Assembly (NCBI RefSeq): GCF_900107435.1
Contig: NZ_FNPZ01000003.1
Coordinates: forward strand, 310,001-374,000
Reading direction: 5' to 3'
Source of the DNA: Herbiconiux ginsengi
GTDB taxonomy: Bacteria > Actinomycetota > Actinomycetes > Actinomycetales > Microbacteriaceae
Length of the DNA stretch: 64,000 bases
Below are positions 61,222-64,000 of this stretch, one piece after another. The notes below the pieces were generated by a model that was given only the letters and a program-made list of their open reading frames with translations, was not told where the DNA came from and ran no database searches. The position numbers were made by a program, and so were the translations under genes. Numbering within the stretch: the stretch's first letter is position 1; every line of letters starts with the position of its first letter.

Positions 61222-62217
61222 ATGGCGAACACCACCGGCGCGCCGGCCCTCGCGGCCTCCGCGCTCACCAAGACCTATCGCGGCGGGCGGGGCAAACCCT
61301 CCGTCGCCGCTCTCGGGGGTCTCAGTTTCGAAGCGGCCGAAGGAACGGTCTTCGGTCTGCTCGGACCGAACGGGGCGGGAAAATCCACCACCGTGAAGAT
61401 CCTGTCCACCCTGTCGCGGGCCGATTCGGGCCGCGCCTTCGTGGCCGGAATCGACGTCGCCGCGCGGCCCGACCAGGTGCGGCACAGGATCGGGTTCGTG
61501 GCCCAGAAGCAGGTCTCCGACCCGATGGACACCGGGCGCGAGAACCTCGTGCTCGCCGGCCGGCTGCAGGGGATGGCGGGTGCAGACGCCAAGGCGCGCG
61601 CTCGCGAGCTGCTGCAGCGCTTCTCGCTTGACGAGGCGGGCGACCGCCTCGTCAAGACGTACTCGGGCGGGATGGCGCGCAAGCTCGACGTGGCGATCGG
61701 CTTGATGCACCGCCCGGCGGTGCTCTTCCTCGACGAGCCCACCACCGGCCTCGATCCGGAGGCGCGTGCCGACATGTGGGCCGAGATCGAGCGGATGTCG
61801 GCCGAGGAGCGGATGACCGTGCTGCTCACCACGCACTACCTCGAGGAGGCCGACCGGCTGGCCTCGCGACTGGCGATCGTCGATCACGGCCGGGTCGTCG
61901 CATCCGGAACGCCGGAGGAATTGAAGAACGAGTTGCGCGGCGATGCCGTGGTGGTCGAACTGAGTCACGAGGCGGATGCGCCGGCGGCTCTGGCCTCGAT
62001 CGGGCGCCTCGACGTTCTCCGCGAGGTCGCCGCCTCCGGCACCGTGCTGCGGGCGCGAGCCGACGTGGGAGCGAGCGCGCTGCCGCTCGCTCTGGCCCTG
62101 CTGGAGGAGGCGGGCATCCGCGTCGCCTCTGCCACCGTCGCACGGCCGAGCCTCGACGACGTCTACCTCAGCCACACCGGGCGCACCTTCGCCCGCGCCC
62201 AGGGAGAGGAACTGTGA
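61222..62217 (+). CDS. ABC exporter ATPase, DrrA (daunorubicin resistance) type
   Basis: Nucleotide-binding subunit of a drug exporter, 331 residues. The ATPase motifs are GPNGAGKSTTVKIL (Walker A), VFVAQ-type GFVAQKQVSDPM, the variant signature YSGGMARKLDVAIGL and LFLDEPTTGLDPEARADMW (Walker B). A C-terminal DrrA extension (about 230-331) follows, with VASGTPEELKNELRG. The ATG has AAGGAG six bases upstream. It shares its stop with the start of the permease gene and follows a PadR regulator. Confidence 0.93.
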   Translation: MANTTGAPALAASALTKTYRGGRGKPSVAALGGLSFEAAEGTVFGLLGPNGAGKSTTVKILSTLSRADSGRAFVAGIDVAARPDQVRHRIGFVAQKQVSDPMDTGRENLVLAGRLQGMAGADAKARARELLQRFSLDEAGDRLVKTYSGGMARKLDVAIGLMHRPAVLFLDEPTTGLDPEARADMWAEIERMSAEERMTVLLTTHYLEEADRLASRLAIVDHGRVVASGTPEELKNELRGDAVVVELSHEADAPAALASIGRLDVLREVAASGTVLRARADVGASALPLALALLEEAGIRVASATVARPSLDDVYLSHTGRTFARAQGEEL

Positions 62218-62993
62218 TGACTTTCCTCAGCCACACGGCATACCTCACCGGTCGCCAGCTGCGCGCCTTCTGGCGCATGCCGGCCTTCCTCGTGATGAAC
62301 CTCATCCAGCCGGTCATCTGGCTGCTGCTGTTCGGGCAGTTGTTCAGATCGGTGATCGAGATCCCCGGGTTCGGTGCGGCCGGAACCTATCTCGAGTTCC
62401 TCACGCCCGGCATCGTGATGATGATGGCGTTGTTCGGCAGTGCCTGGGCGGGCACCGTCTACATCCAGGACATGGATCGCGGCGTGATGGACCGATTCCT
62501 CACCTCGCCCACCAGTCGGGGCGCGCTGATCGTGTCGACGATCGTCTACCAGGGCGTGCTCGCGGTGGTGCAGTCGCTGCTCGTCTTGCTCATCGCCTGG
62601 CTCGCGGGCGCCCGGTTCGCCGGGGGAGCGCTCGGCGTCGTCGTGCTACTGGTGGCTGTGGTGCTCTTGACGGCCGTGTTCGCCGCGTTCTCCAACGCGA
62701 TCGCGCTGCTGGCCCGTCAGCAGACGGCGCTGATCGGCATCTCGCAGCTGATCTCGTTTCCGCTGATGTTCCTCAGTTCGGCCATCATGAACACCGCGCT
62801 GTCGCCGCAGTGGGTTCAGGATGTCGCGCGCTTCAACCCGTTCGAATGGGCGGTGATCGTGGGTCGCTCGGCGCTGTCGGATGCGCCGGACTGGGCGTCG
62901 ATCGGGCTGCACCTCGGGCTGCTGGCCGCTCTCGCCGTGGTGATGGCGTGGCTGGCGACACGGGCCTTCCGCAGCTACCAGCGGAGTGCGTGA
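62217..62993 (+). CDS. ABC exporter permease, DrrB type
   Basis: A 258-residue ABC-2 family membrane protein. Six helices are visible, with the start LTGRQLRAFWRMPAFLVMNLIQPVIWLLLFGQLF, the ABC-2 signature around YLEFLTPGIVMMMALFGSAWAGTVY, MDRFLTSPTSRGALIVSTIVYQG, and a final ALAVVMAWLATRAFRSY. It partners the DrrA-type ATPase and probably exports a lipophilic drug or lipid. The ATG at 62217 follows GGGAGAGGA; a GTG at 62214 is equally in frame. Confidence 0.92.
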   Translation: MTFLSHTAYLTGRQLRAFWRMPAFLVMNLIQPVIWLLLFGQLFRSVIEIPGFGAAGTYLEFLTPGIVMMMALFGSAWAGTVYIQDMDRGVMDRFLTSPTSRGALIVSTIVYQGVLAVVQSLLVLLIAWLAGARFAGGALGVVVLLVAVVLLTAVFAAFSNAIALLARQQTALIGISQLISFPLMFLSSAIMNTALSPQWVQDVARFNPFEWAVIVGRSALSDAPDWASIGLHLGLLAALAVVMAWLATRAFRSYQRSA

Positions 62994-63010
62994 CGATGCC
63001 ACCGGTCGGG

Positions 63011-63083
63011 TGCCCCTGGCTGGATTCGAACCAGCGACAAACGGATTAGAAGGCCGGTGCTCTATCCACTGAGCTACAGGGGC
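63011..63083 (-). tRNA. tRNA-Arg (anticodon TCT)
   Basis: Acceptor GCCCCTG, D-arm AGCTCAGTGGATAGAGC, anticodon loop CTTCTAA with TCT, T-arm GCTGGTTCGAATCCAGC and acceptor 3' strand CAGGGGC. The CCA end is not encoded. The tRNA would read AGA/AGG codons, which are rare in this GC-rich DNA. Confidence 0.96.
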
Positions 63084-63128
63084 GACCCCGAAAGCGTACT
63101 ACGCGACGGCGGGAGCCCCTGTAGCTCA
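63070..63128. repeat. 14-bp inverted duplicate of the tRNA-Arg 5' end
   Basis: GCCCCTGTAGCTCA, the first 14 bases of the tRNA, occurs again on the plus strand at 63115-63128, 31 bases away from the tRNA copy at 63070-63083 (minus strand). A candidate -10 (TACGCT, minus strand 63093-63098) lies between the two. Confidence 0.6.
63093..63098 (-). promoter_or_regulatory. -10 box TACGCT for tRNA-Arg
   Basis: On the minus strand TACGCT is nine bases before the first base of the tRNA, predicting a transcript that starts two or three bases before the mature 5' end. Confidence 0.45.
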
Positions 63129-63180
63129 CAGGGCCTGTTCGGTCACAATCGGTCGGACCGCACGGTCGCACGAGGTGGGC

Positions 63181-64000
63181 CTAGTCGGTGGCGCGCGGTG
63201 GGAACGCGTGCACCGGCGGCGGGATCTCGCCCGCCGCGCGCGCCTCTTCAGGGTCGACCGTGTACTCCAGGTCGGTGAGCGGTGCCTGCGCCCCCGCGAC
63301 GACCCCGCGGGTGCCGTTGCCCGATGCCACCTGCTGCACCGTCGGCCGCGGTTCGTGCGTGGGCGGCAACGGAGCTGCGGGAGCGATGACCGCGGTCGAC
63401 GCTCCGGAGCCGAAGGAGGGCGAGGCGTAGCTCGAGGCGCCGGATCCGTAGCTCACGGGCTCCGCGGCCGGAGACGGGGCCGATGTCGTCGACGCACCGC
63501 TCAGGGCTTCGGTGCCCGCGTACTGCGAGTGGTGCTGCTGCGCCACCCATGCATCCTGCTGCGCGAGCAGTTCGCGCTGCGTCGACGCGTCTTCGGCGGC
63601 CCAGCGCTCCAGGTCGCTCTGGAAGACCCGCTTCGCGCGGCCCGGACGCTGCTGCCACTCGATCAGGCGGTCGCGGAACTCGAACACCGCCGGCTCGACC
63701 TGGTAGCCGAAGGTGGCCGACTCGCGCTTCATCTCGGCGAGGGCGTGCGCGGCCCAGTTGGCCGCGACATCCGCTCCCTTGATCGGCAGCAGGCGCACCT
63801 GGATGTCGGCCTGGCCGGTGGCGCGGTCGGAGAGGATCTGCTCCTGCGGCGTGAGCGAATTCCACACCGAGGCCTGCTCGGCGGCGTCGATGAGCGAGGC
63901 GATGGCAGAGATCTTGAGCTCGCGGTCGTGCTTGGCGAGCAGGCGCTTGACGGAGCCGTGCGCGATCCACGCGGCGAGCAGCCCGGCCACGATGATCGCG
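63181..64000 (-). CDS. membrane-anchored hypothetical protein, 5' end outside window
   Basis: The gene runs off the window at 64000. The visible 273 residues begin within a hydrophobic segment (IIVAGLLAAWIAHG), followed by a helical cytoplasmic domain (about residues 15-135; KRLLAKHDRELKISAIASL, LPIKGADVAANWAAHALAEM and WQQRPGRAKRVFQSDLERW) and a long low-complexity tail rich in Ser, Ala, Pro and Gly. I do not recognise a family with confidence. The layout suggests a single-pass membrane protein with its body in the cytoplasm. The GTG at 63990 is inside the hydrophobic segment and is not considered the real start. Confidence 0.6.
   Translation of the reverse strand, partial: AIIVAGLLAAWIAHGSVKRLLAKHDRELKISAIASLIDAAEQASVWNSLTPQEQILSDRATGQADIQVRLLPIKGADVAANWAAHALAEMKRESATFGYQVEPAVFEFRDRLIEWQQRPGRAKRVFQSDLERWAAEDASTQRELLAQQDAWVAQQHHSQYAGTEALSGASTTSAPSPAAEPVSYGSGASSYASPSFGSGASTAVIAPAAPLPPTHEPRPTVQQVASGNGTRGVVAGAQAPLTDLEYTVDPEEARAAGEIPPPVHAFPPRATD

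Noticed and set aside
59226-63083. tRNA genes as possible integration sites for a mobile element
   Set aside because: No integrase, direct-repeat attachment pair or foreign gene block adjoins either tRNA in the window; only a short inverted 14-mer is seen near tRNA-Arg.

Overview
The window is chromosomal DNA from a high-GC actinobacterium. Gene content and style point to the family Microbacteriaceae: GlgE-type alpha-glucan metabolism, a NAD-dependent DNA ligase with an actinobacterial insertion, mycothiol-type DinB-fold protein, SCO4848-family membrane protein, many start codons placed 6-7 bases after a TANNNT -10 box (leaderless mRNAs), and frequent use of the word GGATGC/GCATCC. No integrase, transposase, prophage or CRISPR array was seen.

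Layout. 1-5271: an oligopeptide-type ABC importer operon (binding protein cut by the window edge, two permeases, fused double ATPase). 5293-13449: two tandem exported transglycosylase-like proteins, a Na+/H+ antiporter, a small Cys/His protein, an alpha/beta hydrolase, an AI-2E family transporter, a large membrane protein with an internal lipobox, and a thioredoxin-TPR protein. 13765-25104: alpha-glucan metabolism, with glgE-glgB on the minus strand diverging from glgP, then a TetR/MFS efflux pair and a first glgX. 25155-35688: cysteine desulfurase, mnmA, ligA, an esterase and the gatCAB amidotransferase operon, with a minus-strand endonuclease/exonuclease/phosphatase protein among them. 35924-45444: accessory genes: AraC/GyrI pair, TIGR03086 protein, GNAT, aldo/keto reductase, an MprF-like DUF2156 protein with a linked esterase, and dinB. 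45518-51957: the treX-treY-treZ operon, which converts glycogen to trehalose. 52074-53578: a GerW-family gene and a DUF559 nuclease-like gene bracketed by two related 60-bp palindromes. 53591-57406: a TPP riboswitch controlling a YkoEDC-type ECF importer and a small P-loop kinase. 57413-64000: a degenerate D,D-carboxypeptidase, a zincin, tRNA-His, orn, a SCO4848-family protein, a PadR regulator followed by a drug ABC exporter, tRNA-Arg, and a truncated membrane protein.

How it fits together. Two sugar-polymer systems dominate. GlgE and GlgB build branched alpha-glucan from maltose-1-phosphate, GlgP and the GlgX/TreX debranching enzymes degrade it, and TreY/TreZ turn the released maltodextrins into trehalose. 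This suggests an organism that buffers carbon and osmotic stress through glycogen and trehalose. The treS/mak genes that would feed GlgE are not in this window.

The most unusual signals are palindromes at gene ends, including the pair flanking the DUF559 gene; a two-copy intergenic repeat; a penicillin-binding-protein homologue lacking its catalytic serine; a protein with a lipobox 260 residues inside it; and a rhomboid-like module fused to an aminoacyl-lipid synthase domain.
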